Below, piece after piece: positions 35,081 to 46,060 of a DNA stretch of 64,000 bases. The stretch is from Rhipicephalus microplus (Eukaryota; Arthropoda; Arachnida; Ixodida; Ixodidae). Position numbers and translations under genes: made by a program. Location of the stretch: NCBI RefSeq assembly GCF_043290135.1, contig NW_027464589.1, positions 997,001 through 1,061,000 of the forward strand, given 5' to 3'. The notes beneath the pieces are model-generated. The model searched no databases. It saw only the letters and a list, made by a program, of their open reading frames with translations, and was not told the DNA's origin. Position 1 is the first letter of the stretch; every line of letters starts with the position of its first letter.

Positions 35081-35606
35081 TGATGTAGTCACTCTAACAG
35101 AATCATCATCCTTTCTGAAAGTGGTAAAAGTGTTCTTAGAAGTTCCAATCGTATAATGTACGGTGGTGTTGTTTATGTGAATTACTTGAATATTTTGTGT
35201 GTGTTATTCGCGCTACACTTGTTTCCTGGAGCCTATTGTATTTTGTGAACGTACTTTTTCTTCTGCTGAGTTTATATATATGTTTTTTATTATCCTTATC
35301 AGCACTGTTGTGTGTACTCTTTTTTAAATTTTTTTCCATTTAGGGTTTATATAATGATGCTTCTGAATATTTCATGTATTTTACACGTGTTGAAAATCTT
35401 CCTAATCCCCCCTATGTAATGCCCTTCCGGGTTCTTAGGGTATGAATATAAATAAATAAATAATAATTAGAACTCTCTATGCCCATAAAGTGTAACAAAC
35501 AATATATTGCTAAGTCTTCTGTTCACTTTCAACCTTACCCAAGATGTTTCTCAGCCTATTTGTGTGCAGGGAACTTCAAGCTCCATCTTAGACCTCATTT
35601 TTTTGA

Positions 35607-36056
35607 GTGATTTTTTTTTTGAAAGGGAAATACAATGTCGCAGTCCTTGAAGGAATATCTGACCATGATATGGTTTTGTGTACGCTAACACTTCCAAAAA
35701 AAGTTGCTCATCGTGGTACTAGAAAGTCCGTGTACGCCTCTAACAGAGCAGATGACGATGCCATTATGACCTACCTAGCCCATGAGTACTACACCTTCCA
35801 TGAACTGGTCTCAGACGGCTCGGCTGGCTTAGGCGAGATTTGGCTCTTGTTCAAAGAACATATTATGCACTGCTTGAGACAACATATCCCACAAATTCAA
35901 AAAAACACTAACAAGTACAACACATGGATCACGCGCAATGTAATTCACATAAAACGAAGAATAAAAAGACTAAGGACATCTAATATGGTCTTTCCGGACC
36001 CGGACTTCCACCAAAAAATAAATTCATTAAACAGGCTGCTAAAAGAAGAAACATAG
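35607..36056 (+). pseudogene. LINE B endonuclease C terminus and linker
   Basis: 149-residue open frame with GISDHDMVLCTLTLPKK (catalytic Asp-His) followed by the usual basic linker toward RT (NTWITRNVIHIKRRIKRLR, INSLNRLLKEE). Preceded in another frame by the SSILDLIFLS block. Confidence 0.8.
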
Positions 36057-36189
36057 TTAGCAAGGCTGCACTACTGCAGTACAACGCTTAGCAACTTTAT
36101 CCAACATTCACCCCCAAAATTCTGACGATATATTAGATGCAAAGAAAGCAGTGCAAAACCACTGTCACCCAAGGAAGAAAAGCAACAAG

Positions 36190-37137
36190 CAGAAACGTTT
36201 AACGTTTTTTTTCATTTTATTTATTTATTATTTATTTATTTCTTTTCCGAATACTGTTAGCCTTTCGGCTGTTACAGCGGTGGGACATACTAAGAATGTC
36301 AAACATCAATACATTCAAATCAAACAGCAATTCAAACAGCAACACTTGAACTTGGAATTGTTACTTGACATATATAGGAAACACCGGCTTTGAGGCTGAA
36401 GAAAAAACAGTGCAGTCGTAGTAAGCATACAAATAAATTGTAATAAATTAACATAGTAGACCATGCTTACAGAAAAAATATCTTTCAGCCCTTCCTCAAA
36501 TTCTTCTAATGAATCACAATGAACCAGTGGTAATGGCAAAGCATTCCACTGACGAATTGTTTTTGGAAAAAATGAATTCGCATATACATTGACACGCTGT
36601 TGTGGCACTTCGTATGTGTAATCATTTACATTTCTCAGGTTTTTTCCGCGGCGTGGCGTTAGGTATTTTGTTGTGTGTATGTTTAATTTATTTTTTGACA
36701 ATAAAAACAAGAATTTCATCCTTGCCAATTGCCGTCGTTCAGCTAAAGTGGGCAGTTGAAGAGAGCATAGCATTTCTGTTACGAACTCAGTCGTGGAGTA
36801 CATTGAAAAAATAAACCTGGCAGCTCGCCTTTGTACTCTTTCTAGCATATAATGAGGCCGATTTCCGAGGGATCCCACACAATGTTGGCATATTCCAATG
36901 TTGGCCGAATATACGTAAGATATGCTGCTAGCTTAACGGGAGTCGTAGCAAGTCTTAATTTTCTTCGCAAGTACCATAGTTTTCTCTCCGCCGCCGCACA
37001 AATGTTTTCCAAATGGGTCCTCCAATTTAGATTACTGGGTATTGTTACACCTAAATATTTTATTTCATTGACGGTAGACAGGCAGGTAGAACATAGAGTT
37101 CCGTATATGCTCCTGACAATGGCATTGCGCATGCCTA
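36190..37137 (-). mobile_element. LINE C, 5'-truncated 3' end, nested in LINE B
   Basis: Minus strand: RT thumb EIKYLGVTIPSNLNWRTHL, YLRRKLRLATTPVKLAAYL, YIRPTLEYANIVWDP (36842-37132), then after a shift LERVQRRAARFIFSMY, PTLAERRQLARMKFLFLL and FFPKTIRQWNALP (36315-36878). The 3' end is an (AAAT)n tail at 36205-36242. Removing it rejoins LINE B. A possible short duplication (gcagaaa/ccagaaa) is imperfect. Typical 5'-truncated insertion. Confidence 0.85.
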
Positions 37138-37198
37138 CAGGCCAGAAAATATAGAGAGAAACGAGACGCTAAGTGCACCATTCATAACCGAAGCAGGC

Positions 37199-37690
37199 GT
37201 GCTTTCACTCCTATTCAAGTTAGACGATAGGAAGTCCACCGGCCCAGACGGAATCCCGAACTGCTTCCTGAAACGCTACGCCGATACCGTAAGCAAATAC
37301 TTATGTCTTCTTTACAACAAGTCAGTTTCAGAACAATGCCTGGCAGCAGAATGGAAAATGGCGAAAATAGTGCCTGTGTTCTAATCTGGTAATCCTTCTT
37401 CTCCGTCTAATTAAAGGCCTATTTCTCTCACATGTACTTGCTGCAAAATTTTAGAGCATATTTTACTAAAATGTATTACCCGGTTCGTCGAGGAAAACAA
37501 TGTTCTCCATCCCCATCAACATGGCTTCAGGGCTGGTCTCTCTACCGTTACCCAGTTTGTAGAAATCCTGCATGATCTCGCTCAAGGAATAAACGATCAG
37601 GCACAAATAGGCATAATTCTACTAGACTTTTCAAAGGAATTTGACCGTGTCTGCCATGCCAAGCTTCTTCAAAAACTCAGACATATTGAA
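37199..37690 (+). pseudogene. LINE B RT, N-terminal part
   Basis: FKLDDRKSTGPDGIPNCFLK and LAAEWKMAKIVPVF, then a TAA at 37381 and a second stop before RPISLTCTCCKILEHI. HPHQHGFRAGLSTVTQFVE and IILLDFSKEFDRVCH end the recognisable part. Motifs B and C are absent because the copy is truncated here. Confidence 0.8.
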
Positions 37691-37757
37691 ACTCCAAACT
37701 TGAAACTCCAAACGTCTCTTGAAACTCTAAACACTTGAAACTCCAAACGTCTCTTGA
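37683..37757 (+). repeat. Short tandem repeat at the LINE B/LINE D junction
   Basis: Units of ttgaaactccaaacgtctc recur three times with decay between the end of LINE B and the endonuclease of LINE D. The last unit is read by LINE D (LKLQTSLEAVAV), so the array probably grew from LINE D's own 5' edge. Confidence 0.6.
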
Positions 37758-38208
37758 GGCCGTGGCTGTTTGAGTGGGGCTTCTAAGCAAACTCGTCACC
37801 ATTTGCTCTATATACATACCTCTACATTTTCAACTACACAAACATGAATTCCAGTCCTTGATAAATGAACTTCCTGAACCCTATCTTGTTCTAGGGGACT
37901 CTATAGCACATGACAGGCTATGGGGCGACTCTCGTTGTGACGCCCTAGGTCGACTGATTGAACAGTTTCTTCTCTCTTTAAGCGCGTGCCTCCTGAATCG
38001 AAAAGAACCAACCTAATATAACCTCGCTAACAATACCTATTCCTCAATAGACCTAAGCATAGTATCTCCATCGCTTGTGCCTCTACTTCACTGGAAAGTC
38101 ATCACTAATCCCTACGAAAGTGACCATTTTCCCGTAGTTTTGAGCACATCGACATAAACTGAATACCCGCCCAAGGTTCCGAAATGGCTATTAAACAAAA
38201 CCAACTGC
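37755..38208 (+). pseudogene. LINE D endonuclease
   Basis: LSKLVTICSIYIPLHFQLHK and LPEPYLVLGDSIAHDRLWGD show the catalytic block; the expected GDFNAHN reads GDSIAHD, so the Asn is lost. CDALGRLIEQFL follows. After a stop comes SSIDLSIVSPSLVPLLHWKV and NPYESDHFPVVLS with the Asp-His pair kept. Confidence 0.82.
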
Positions 38209-38221
38209 GAACAGTTCTATG

Positions 38222-38464
38222 ATTGATTGATTTGTGGAGTTTAACGTCCCAAAACCACCATTTGATTATGAGAGACGCCGTAGTGGAGGGCTCCGGAAAT
38301 TTTGACCACCTGGGGTTCTTTAACGTGCACCCAAATCTGAGTACACGGGCCTACAACATTTCCGCCTCCTTCGGAAATGCAGCCGCCACAGCCGGGAATT
38401 TAACCCGCTACCTGCGGGTCAGCAGCCGAGTACCTTAGCCACTAGACCACCGCGGTGGGGCTGG
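38222..38464 (-). mobile_element. Ruka-like tRNA-derived SINE with 13 bp target-site duplication
   Basis: Flanked by a perfect 13 bp repeat gaacagttctatg (38209-38221 and 38465-38477). On the minus strand it starts with the tRNA-like head ccccaccgcggtggtctag (A box) with a B box (gcgggttaaattcc) and ends gaccacctgg..gggacgttaaactcc..atcaatcaat on that strand's 3' side. The body with tttcgaccacctggggttct (plus-strand orientation) is what I recognise as Ruka from ixodid ticks. Inserted in LINE D. Confidence 0.88.
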
Positions 38465-39780
38465 GAACAGTTCTATGCCATCACTCATTTAAACTGGCGC
38501 GACATATGCACTTTAAGCATTGAGGTGGCTGTCGACTACTTTACAGCGTCTCTGATTGATGCAGCAACGAAAAGCATACCACAAACGAATTGACACACTG
38601 GAAAAGGACGTGTGCCATGGTGGAATTCAGAGTGCCGAAATGAACGCAGGCAGCAAAACAAAGCATGGAGGTTGCTTCGGAACTCACCGACAGCCGAAAA
38701 TCTTGCCACTTTTAAGAAAATGAAGCCTTAGGCCAGGAGAACGCGTCGGCAGGCCAGAAGAGAAAGCTGACCCAAGTTTTTATCGGGGATTAATTCATAT
38801 ACCCAAGAGGCTAAAGTCTGGAACATGGTTGGTAGAGTAGCAGGAAGACAAGTGCATTCACTCCCACTCGTAAACACACAGGGTGACAGCCTGGGAGATC
38901 AGGCGAATTTCCTCGGTACACACTTCGAGCAGGTTTCTAGCTCGTCACACTATACTCAAGGTTTTCAAAGATATAAAGCAAAAATAGAAAAGCAGAAACT
39001 GGAATACAGGTGTACAAAATACGAGGCATACAACCAACCTTTCAACTTAGCTGAGCTACAAAGATCACTAAACACCTGCAGTAATTCTGCCCCAGGCCAC
39101 GACCATGTCATGTATGAAATGTTGAAAAACCTGCAAAACTTTACTCTCCCTATACAATGCTTTCTGGCTTTCTGGCACCATACCTACTTCCTGGAAAGAG
39201 GCCATTGTTATCCCTATTGTGAAACAGGGCAAAGACCCTTCCTCAGTTTAAAGTTATAGGCCAATTTCACTAACCAGCTGCCTTTGTAATTTTTTTGAAG
39301 AAATAATAAACAGCCGACTTTTATACTTCCTTGAAACACACAATCGGCTTGACCAATATTAATGTGGGTTTCGAGAGGGTAGATCCACCACCGACCATCT
39401 GGTGCGTATCGAGGCACAGATCCGGGACGCTTTCATCCACAAACAATAGTTTCTTTCTGTGTTTCTTGATATCGAGAAGGCTTAGGACACCACATGGCGT
39501 TTTGGCACATTAAGAGACTTGTCTCACCTGGGTGTGCGCGGTAGAATGCTTTCCATAATCGAGAGTTACTTGTCCAATCGGACATTCCGTGTGCGTGTGG
39601 GAAGTGTGCTCTTCCAAACATTTGTTCAAGAAAAGGAAGTACAGCAAGGCGGTGTACTTAGTTGTACACTTTTTATTATCAAAATGAATTCCTTGCACCT
39701 GTCCATCCCCCGCAATATGTTCTATTGCACATATGTCGATGACGTCGAGCTTCGCTTTAAGTCATGCAACCTGGCAATGT
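38465..39780 (+). pseudogene. LINE D linker and RT fingers/palm
   Basis: After the SINE the linker (WRDICTLSIEVAVDYF, WNSECRNERRQQNKAWRLL) leads to GDSLGDQANFLGTHFEQVSS and SAPGHDHVMYEMLKNLQ. Several frameshifts follow. The palm resumes with MLSIIESYLSNRTFRVRVG, QQGGVLSCTLFIIKMNSL (motif B) and CTYVDDVELRF (motif C intact), ending at the LINE E insertion point. Confidence 0.8.
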
Positions 39781-40157
39781 AGTAGTAGCAGTAGTAGTAG
39801 TAGGATTTTTATTTACAGTAAGCCGGATACAGAGCTCACTGCAGGGGCAAAGGGCTAAAGGCGAACAGCCTGACAAAGGCCCTTGTCCCTCCGCAGTCCG
39901 TGACAGTGCAAAGCTTAAACAATATATATATTCAATACATTGGTTTCAAGCAACCTGAAATTGTAAACACAAAATTCAAACATAAATAGCATAAGAAGTT
40001 TACATAACACATTTTAAGAATTAGAGGTCACTCTCGTTATAATTCACAACTAAACAATATCAATGAAACAACATCGAAAACAGACACAAAATGCATGCGG
40101 ATACAATGAATTCCGCTGTATACACTCGTATAATTGACATAGAAGTTGATGAACAAT

Positions 40158-40919
40158 TTAAGCATTTGCAGAGGCATGAGACTCCATTACGTAGTTTCGA
40201 TAGTGTAGACCGGTGGTTATGAATAAGTTCTTTATTTGTTTCTTGAAAGTCGCACTACTAGCCCTAAAGTTCAATTGATCTGCAAGGGTATTTAAAACCT
40301 GAGGTACCTGGTAAGCAATACTTTGTCTTCCATACTTGGTTCTTGTTCTAGGAGCTCGTTTCTTTTGTTCTCGCATAATGTAGTGTGGTCTTTTGGTGCA
40401 AATTTCTTCATATAGCTTAGTCTTTTGTATTAACTGAAGTAATTTAAAATATTATAATTGATCAATTCTGAGTATGGAATGTTTAATGAATAGTGGAGCA
40501 GTGCGCAAGTCTTGTAGATTCCCCCTGTAATTTTCAAAGCAGCGCAATATTTTCTTTTGTATAGTTATCAACTTATGGTAATTCCCTTGTGATGTCGTTC
40601 CCCAGACTAACATCCCATAACTTACTTTAGAATGGAAGAGTGCATAGTACATACTTATTTTTAACCTCAATAGGATTAAGTGCATTGTTCTAAAAAAACA
40701 ACCAACTATTCGCGCTAATGCGGTGATAAGATGATTTACATGTGTATTCCAGTTTAATTCCTCCTGAAACCACACACCAAGAAACTTTTGTTCCCTAACA
40801 TGTGCGATGCAATTTCCTTCGACTTTTACAGCTATGTTACTAATAGGTTTGTTTATAGGTCGGAATATCATATAGGTTGTTTTTTTGCATTCAAGCGCAG
40901 TCCATTTTGCCTTAACCAA
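40158..40919 (-). pseudogene. LINE E RT thumb and C terminus
   Basis: Frameshifted continuation of the RT: KKTTYMIFRPINKPI, EQKFLGVWFQEELNWNTHV, RLKISMYYALFHSKVSYGML, VWGTTSQGNYHKLITIQKK and, in a last frame, RTRTKYGRQSIAYQVPQVL, TFKKQIKNLFI. The final block is the normal end of this type of ORF2. Confidence 0.8.
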
Positions 40920-42196
40920 TTTGAAAGATTGCTTAGATAATTATTTACACTGACCTCAAGTGATATTAGATTGTCTGATGTAAAGAAAACATTCGTATCG
41001 TCAGCGTACATTATAAGTTCAGGAGAATGAGGTATATCGACAATATCATTTATATAGACAAGGAACAATAATGGCCCCAGTATAGACCCTTGGGGGACTC
41101 CTTGGTTCAACTTTATCTTTGCAGAAATAGTGTTATTCAGTTTTACATATTGATAACGATCTTCTAGGTAACTTTTAAACAGTTGTAGTGCAACTCCACG
41201 CACCCCATAACTTGATAATTTATGAATCAATGATTTGAATTGTATGGAGTCAAATGCCTTTTGAAGATCGAGGAAGAGCCCAAGAGTATAATTTTTGTTT
41301 TCCATATTTTCGATTATCTTATCTTTGATATACAGTAGAGCTTGTTCTGTTGATTTATTTTTTTGAAAACCATACTGACTTTTTGTTATTATTTGGGGCT
41401 TATGAAAAAAGGATGCAAGTCTATCATAAACGGCCCCTTCAAATATTTTTGATATTGTTGGAAGCACAGATATAGGTCGATAGTTCGCTAAAGTATTGAT
41501 ATCACCACCTTTATGTACTGCAGTGACTTTTGCTACTTTTAGCTGCTCTGGAAATACACCGTTAGTGAGGGTGAGGTTGATAATATAGGCCAAGACATTA
41601 GATATCAATGGTGACACCATTTTTAACTCAACAGAATCTATCTCATCAATCCCTGATGCAACATTGTTTTTAAGTTTTCTAATTAATCTTTCAACTTCAA
41701 CCAGATCTGTGGGTGCGAGAAAAATAGAATACGGCAAAGGAGATTTATCAGGAGTTGAAGCATTATCTCGCTTTTCATCCGTTAAAATAAAGGAACCCGC
41801 ATTTATGAAATGTTCATTCATGACATTGGCCAACCTTTCACCACTGAAAATCTGACCATTATTTGTTAGGTCCTGTGTCCTATTACAACCCTTTTTTCTG
41901 TTCGTAAGCCCATTTATGACCTCCCATAGCTTCCTCTGGTCATTGTAAATGCTTTCAAATAATTTTTCATAGTAGTTCTGTTTAGCCTTCCGTATTTCTG
42001 AATTTGAAACGTTTCTGTATTTCTTGTACTCAGCTAAGGCGTCTGTGTTCCGCGAACGGATGAAATCATGATACAATTTATTCTTTATTTTTATGCGCCG
42101 GTAAAGATCACGATTTATCCAAGGCTTTCTGCATTTCTTATTTCTGCCACGTGAGCGCTTCTGAAGTGGAAATGCCGCATCATAGCTAGTACTCAA
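40868..42196 (-). CDS. LINE E reverse transcriptase, intact frame
   Basis: 442 residues open. Order: RNKKCRKPWINRDLYRR linker, NVASGIDEIDSVELKMV, VAKVTAVHKGGDINTLA, NYRPISVLPTISKIFE, QYGFQKNKSTEQALLYIKD, LGLFLDLQKAFDSIQFKSL (motif A), NQGVPQGSILGPLLFLVYI (motif B), LIMYADDTNVFF (motif C, intact) and LSNWLRQNGLRLNAKK. A one-base shift near 40900 then moves to the thumb frame. All visible catalytic residues are kept; the longest intact RT frame in the window. Confidence 0.88.
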   Translation of the reverse strand: MSTSYDAAFPLQKRSRGRNKKCRKPWINRDLYRRIKIKNKLYHDFIRSRNTDALAEYKKYRNVSNSEIRKAKQNYYEKLFESIYNDQRKLWEVINGLTNRKKGCNRTQDLTNNGQIFSGERLANVMNEHFINAGSFILTDEKRDNASTPDKSPLPYSIFLAPTDLVEVERLIRKLKNNVASGIDEIDSVELKMVSPLISNVLAYIINLTLTNGVFPEQLKVAKVTAVHKGGDINTLANYRPISVLPTISKIFEGAVYDRLASFFHKPQIITKSQYGFQKNKSTEQALLYIKDKIIENMENKNYTLGLFLDLQKAFDSIQFKSLIHKLSSYGVRGVALQLFKSYLEDRYQYVKLNNTISAKIKLNQGVPQGSILGPLLFLVYINDIVDIPHSPELIMYADDTNVFFTSDNLISLEVSVNNYLSNLSNWLRQNGLRLNAKKQPI

Positions 42197-42253
42197 TAAC
42201 GTAATGAATGTGTTATAAGCATCATCAGGATTTTCTTGTCTATAAACAGTGGT

Positions 42254-42993
42254 TCAATCTATGTTCTGAACTAGCTGAAAAAAATGTTCCCGAGTTTTGC
42301 TGTTTTTAATTCGGTGGAAAGATGTCTTTGTTTTCTGACCAATTTGAGAAGTAACTCGTGCAAGAAAGAAGATGGGCATATGATTACTTATGTCATACGC
42401 AAATACCCCGGATTTTATATTTTGTGAGCTTAAATTTGAGGCGCATATATCAAGGAGCGTAGCACTTGTTGATGTAATCCTAGTAGGTGAACGTATAAAA
42501 TTTGTACTTCCATATGTAAGTAAGAGCGTTTCAAAATCTTTTGCATAAGGATCATTGGAACAGAGGTCAATGTTTATGTCACCCATAACTATGCGAGGAG
42601 TATTCCCGCGAACAGTGGATTAACATCAAGAAACTCAATAAATTTCTTTTTTTTTTTGTGGCCATGTGGTGGCGTATATACGCCAATTACTATGAATGGG
42701 CCAACACACATTGTAATGCATTCAACATCATCGTTCATAACAGTATACTTATCAAGCAGTTCACTCGAAAGCGTATACTTAAAATAAATAGCAAGACCTC
42801 CACCTTTTTGCTGGTTACGACAGAGAAGTTTATGACTATAGCCTGGAAAGAACGGCGCATCTTCTTTATAAGTAATCCATGTCTCGGAGAAAACTAGCAC
42901 ATCAAATCCGATAGCTATAGACCATATAAAACTAGCAATGTCGTCGACCTTTATTTTTATGCTTCTACAATTTATATGCAATGCTTTAAACAA
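42254..42993 (-). pseudogene. LINE E endonuclease
   Basis: MFKALHINCRSIKIKVDDIA (Asn motif), VFSETWITYKEDAPFF (Glu), QQKGGGLAIYFKYTL and VIGVYTPPHGHKKKKK. A homopolymer run near 42646-42658 and a stop divide it from MGDINIDLCSNDPYA (catalytic Asp-Asn), STSATLLDICASNL and YDISNHMPIFF. In the last motif the expected SDH is SNH, so the catalytic Asp is changed. Confidence 0.85.
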
Positions 42994-43107
42994 GCTTTTT
43001 CCGGATTAAAATGCCCTATTAAAGTCTTCAACACTGTAATACTTTTGGTTATTTACAAGATCAGTCATAGTGGAATGTTTTTCAATTTGTTATGACATAT
43101 GTCACAT

Positions 43108-43854
43108 CTAATTTCTAATTTTAGCCAGGCTTGTCTCATCCGCAATGTGTATTGCTCGTGATCCTTCATCTTTGCGTGCAAGGATTTTGCCACCGGATGT
43201 CCAGACAAATTTCCATGCGGCTTCTTTCTTTTTTTGTATTGCCGCTGCAAGCAATGCCTTGCCCTTCTGCGTCAAATACTCATTTACAAAAATGGGCGTT
43301 TTTTTTTTGTCATCCCCAAGCACAGAACTATCGAGCATCTTCTTTCTACATTTCGCCAGTATGTCGTCACGTTTTGTTCTTTTTACAAAACGAACGATCA
43401 TTTTCTTCACACCAGGCTTAGGAGTGGGAATCCAGTGGCATGCGTCAATATCAGACAGATCAACTGCCGTGCCGACAGCTTCGCTTATCTTTCTTACAAC
43501 ATCCACTGGATCATTCCCGACCGGCGCACCCTTTATCTCAAGATTGTTTAGGCGCTGATATTGTTCGAGCTCATCGCATTTTTGTGACAGTCTCTTATTT
43601 TCCGCTTTCAATTCCCTGTTTTGTCGTATGAGCTCTTGCATTTCAGCTCTCATATTCTTAATATCAGTGGCTACATCTTTCACCTCACTGCAGGTGTCAG
43701 AGCAAAAGGCTATGCAGTCTTTAATTTCCCGAATCTCACTTCTGAAATCGCGTTTGAAATTTTCAAATGCCTTCTACAGCTCTTTTAAATCCTTTACATC
43801 TGCTGCGTCCTTTTCCCCGTCTTTCCCCGCACTTTTTGCGGAATCCTTTCCCAT
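43108..43854 (-). pseudogene. LINE E ORF1 (coiled-coil RNA-binding protein)
   Basis: The ATG at 43854 begins MGKDSAKSAGKDGEKDA. One in-frame TAG at 43774-43776 is the only stop before 43108. A coiled coil (MRAEMQELIRQNRELKAENK, LSQKCDELEQYQRLNNLEIK) is followed by PVGNDPVDVVRKISEAVG and KKMIVRFVKRTKRDDIL, the RRM-like and C-terminal domains of L1/CR1-type ORF1 proteins. A chaperone for the element RNA. No N-terminal signal or 2A motif, unlike LINE A and the 18447-22645 LINE. Confidence 0.8.
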
Positions 43855-43959
43855 AGCAAAGCAAGAACACTTCACTCAAAGCAAATACACTTCACGCTGT
43901 GTTCGGCAGCAGTGCACAGGCACAGAAGCAAACTTAGGCGTGAGTAACACCGTTTCTCA

Positions 43960-44341
43960 CCTGCGAAAGCAGAAGATTTGTTACGTTGCGTCCAGTTCGT
44001 GCACTGCCGCCGAACTGCGTGGTCCACTCCGTGATGCCGTCTTTTTAAGCGTTTTCCAGGTCCAGGTCACGTGAAACGTCCAGGTCACGTGAAACTCCAA
44101 GAGCAGGCGCAGAACCACGATGACCAAAGTGGTGGCGACGCGACCCGCGTCCGTGTTGCGTCCGGTTCGTGCACTGCCGCCGAACTGCGTGGTCCACTCA
44201 CGTCCAGGTCACGTGAAACTCCAAGCGCAGGCGCAGGACCACGATGACCAAAGTGATGGCGACGTGACCCGCGTCCGTCTGCGAAAGCAGAAGATTTGTT
44301 ACGTTGCGTCCGGTTCGTGCACTGCCGCCGAACTGCCACCG
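43960..44341 (-). repeat. 5' UTR tandem repeats of LINE E
   Basis: The block ttgcgtccggttcgtgcact recurs at 43986, 44156 and 44304, with intervening tcacgtgaaactccaag, ccacgatgaccaaagtg and cgacccgcgtccgt also repeated; spacings are about 170 and 148 bp. gcgaaagcagaagatttg flanks the first and last unit. Looks like decayed promoter monomers at the LINE 5' end. Confidence 0.8.
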
Positions 44342-46060
44342 AATGTGTGAACAGCAAGTTCAGCTAGCTTTGAACAAGGTCTCCAAATGGGCAGAAGAAA
44401 ATGGATTCCGACTGAACCCACTAAAAAGCGCATGTGTCTTGTTCTCCCGAAATAGAGGTATGCACTCAGAACCTGTAATTCAATTGAATGGTCAACGTCT
44501 GTCTCTTAATGCCGAGCATAAATTCTTAGGCCTAATTTTGGAGCACAAGCTGACCTTCATACCGCAAATGAAGTATCTAAAAACAAAATGTATAGAAGCT
44601 ATGAGTGTTCTGCAAGTGTTGTCACGTACTACGTGGGGTAGCGGCAGGCAATGTCTCATGAATTTGTATAGGAGCCTCAGTCGCACACGCTTAGATTATG
44701 GGGCCGTTGTTTATCAGTCGGCGACTCAAAGTGCTTTGAAGATGCTGGATCCCGTGCACCATTTGGGCATCCGCCTTTTACGGGTGCTTTTCGCACCAGC
44801 CCTGTAGAAAGCCTTTACGTTGAGTCAAATGAATGGTCGCTTCATCTACAAAGAACTTACATGTCCTTTGTATATTTTCTTAAGGTGAACGCAGACAAGA
44901 AGCACCCCTCATACTTCACAAATAATGATTTGTCAAGCTCTATTCTGTTTCAAAACAGGCCTTCGTGAGGCAGCCTTTCTCAGTTCGCCTGAAAGGCCTA
45001 GCTGAGGAAACAGGAGTGTCACTTGAACACAGTTTATTGGCTCCTGCAGTATACCTGCCACCATGGCAGTGGCAGATTATAGACTGCGATGTGTCTTTCC
45101 TAGAAGTTACAAAACATGCACCTATTGCCCATATCCGAAACTACTTCCTGGAACTTCAACACAAATACACACGTCCTGAGGTCTTTACAGATGCCTCCAA
45201 GTCTAACTCCTCTGTGTCCTACGCTGCTGTCGACCCATCCTTTTCAGATGCTGGCCCTCTACATCCTGGCACAAGTATCTTCACAGTGGAAGCTTACGCA
45301 ATACTTGTGGCGGCTAAACACATCAAGCAATCACAAATACAAAAAGCAGTAATTTACACGGACTCCCTCAGTGTGGTTACGGCTCTGCACAATCTTAAAA
45401 AACAAAAAACCCTGTCCTCATCTCACTTTACTCTATTTTATGCACACTCTACACACTCAAACAACATGTTGTAGTGTGCTGGGTGCCAGGGCACCGTGAG
45501 ATCCAAGGCAACGTGATGGCGGATCAGCTTGCTGCATCCGTCCACGAAATCAGTTCCACTACACCCATATCAATTCCGCCCCTTGATCTTAAGCCGTCTC
45601 TCAAATGAAAGCTCAGGGACTACTGGCAGAGCAAGTGGGATAGACACACATAAAACAAGCTAGACGTTATCAAGCCACATCTTGGCCATTGGCCACCAGT
45701 ATCAAAATAACGTCTAACAAACGTAACACTAACAAGGCTCAGGATAGGACACACATACACGACGCACACATATCTTTTGTCCGGTGGCGATCCACTATTG
45801 TGTGACAGATGTGGTGAAGCACTAACGGTCTTGCACAAGTTAATCCAATGCAAAGAGTTATAAACTCTAAGAAAACAACATTTTCCATTACCCTACCGAC
45901 AACATATACCTTTACACCCTGCAATGTTCGTCGGCAGGGAACCGCTTTTTAGTCATAAATCATAGCGTTTTTAAAAGAAATTAATAGTTTTCATATTATA
46001 TACCCGGGCGTCCCGTAGCACGACCTCTGCAGAGAGGTTTTTGCTGCGGTGGCTACACAA
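44342..46060 (+). pseudogene. LINE D RT thumb, RNase H and Cys-His end
   Basis: CEQQVQLALNKVSKWAEENG and LNAEHKFLGLILEHKLTFI begin right after LINE E. RNase H (44965-45474) shows TRPEVFTDASKSNSSV (Asp), STVEAYAILVAAKHI-like Glu motif in the form TVEAYAILVAA, and AVIYTDSLSVVTAL (Asp). A frameshift near 45470 leads to VVCWVPGHREIQGNVMADQLA (reported in part: VPGHREIQGN holds the His). DPLLCDRCGEALTVLHKLIQC is the terminal Cys-His cluster near 45790-45850. Confidence 0.82.

Larger units (their letters stand above)
32138..35463 (+). mobile_element. LINE A, CR1/L2-like, with 276 bp 5' monomers and 2A motif
   Basis: Starts with two full and one partial tandem 5' repeats, then ORF1 with a 2A motif, the endonuclease N-terminal half, RT from motif A onward, thumb and a 3' end of gggttcttagggtatgaata followed by AAATAA repeats to about 35463. 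The middle of ORF2 (endonuclease C terminus, RT fingers) is deleted near 34010-34060. No RNase H. Two stops in ORF1 and several in ORF2. The array of 5' units resembles the monomeric promoters known from some mammalian LINEs. Confidence 0.85.
35475..37750 (+). mobile_element. LINE B fragment (endonuclease end and RT), split by LINE C
   Basis: Begins directly after LINE A's tail with FNLTQDVSQPICVQGTSSSI, the late endonuclease block, then GISDHDMVLCTL (Asp-His motif). A linker follows (HEYYTFHELV..IWLLFKEHIMHCL, KRRIKRLR). At about 36190 an opposite-strand LINE interrupts. The reading resumes at about 37140 with FITEAGVLSLLFKLDD, STGPDGIPNCFLKRYA, EWKMAKIVPVF, RPISLTCTCCKILEHI and LLDFSKEFDRVCH (motif A, Ala to Glu beside the Phe), and stops near 37690. 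CR1/L2-like; no intact ORF. Confidence 0.8.
39781..44341 (-). mobile_element. LINE E, nearly full-length, inserted in LINE D
   Basis: About 4.56 kb on the minus strand with a 5 bp duplication aatgt (39776-39780 and 44342-44346). From its 5' end: tandem 5' repeats (44341-43960), ORF1 (43854-43108), endonuclease (42993-42254), RT and C terminus (42196-40158), 3' UTR, and a (CTA)n tail at 39781-39803. This is the best preserved LINE here: the RT frame is 442 residues without a stop. No RNase H and no 2A motif. Jockey/CR1-superfamily type, clade not determined. Confidence 0.9.
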
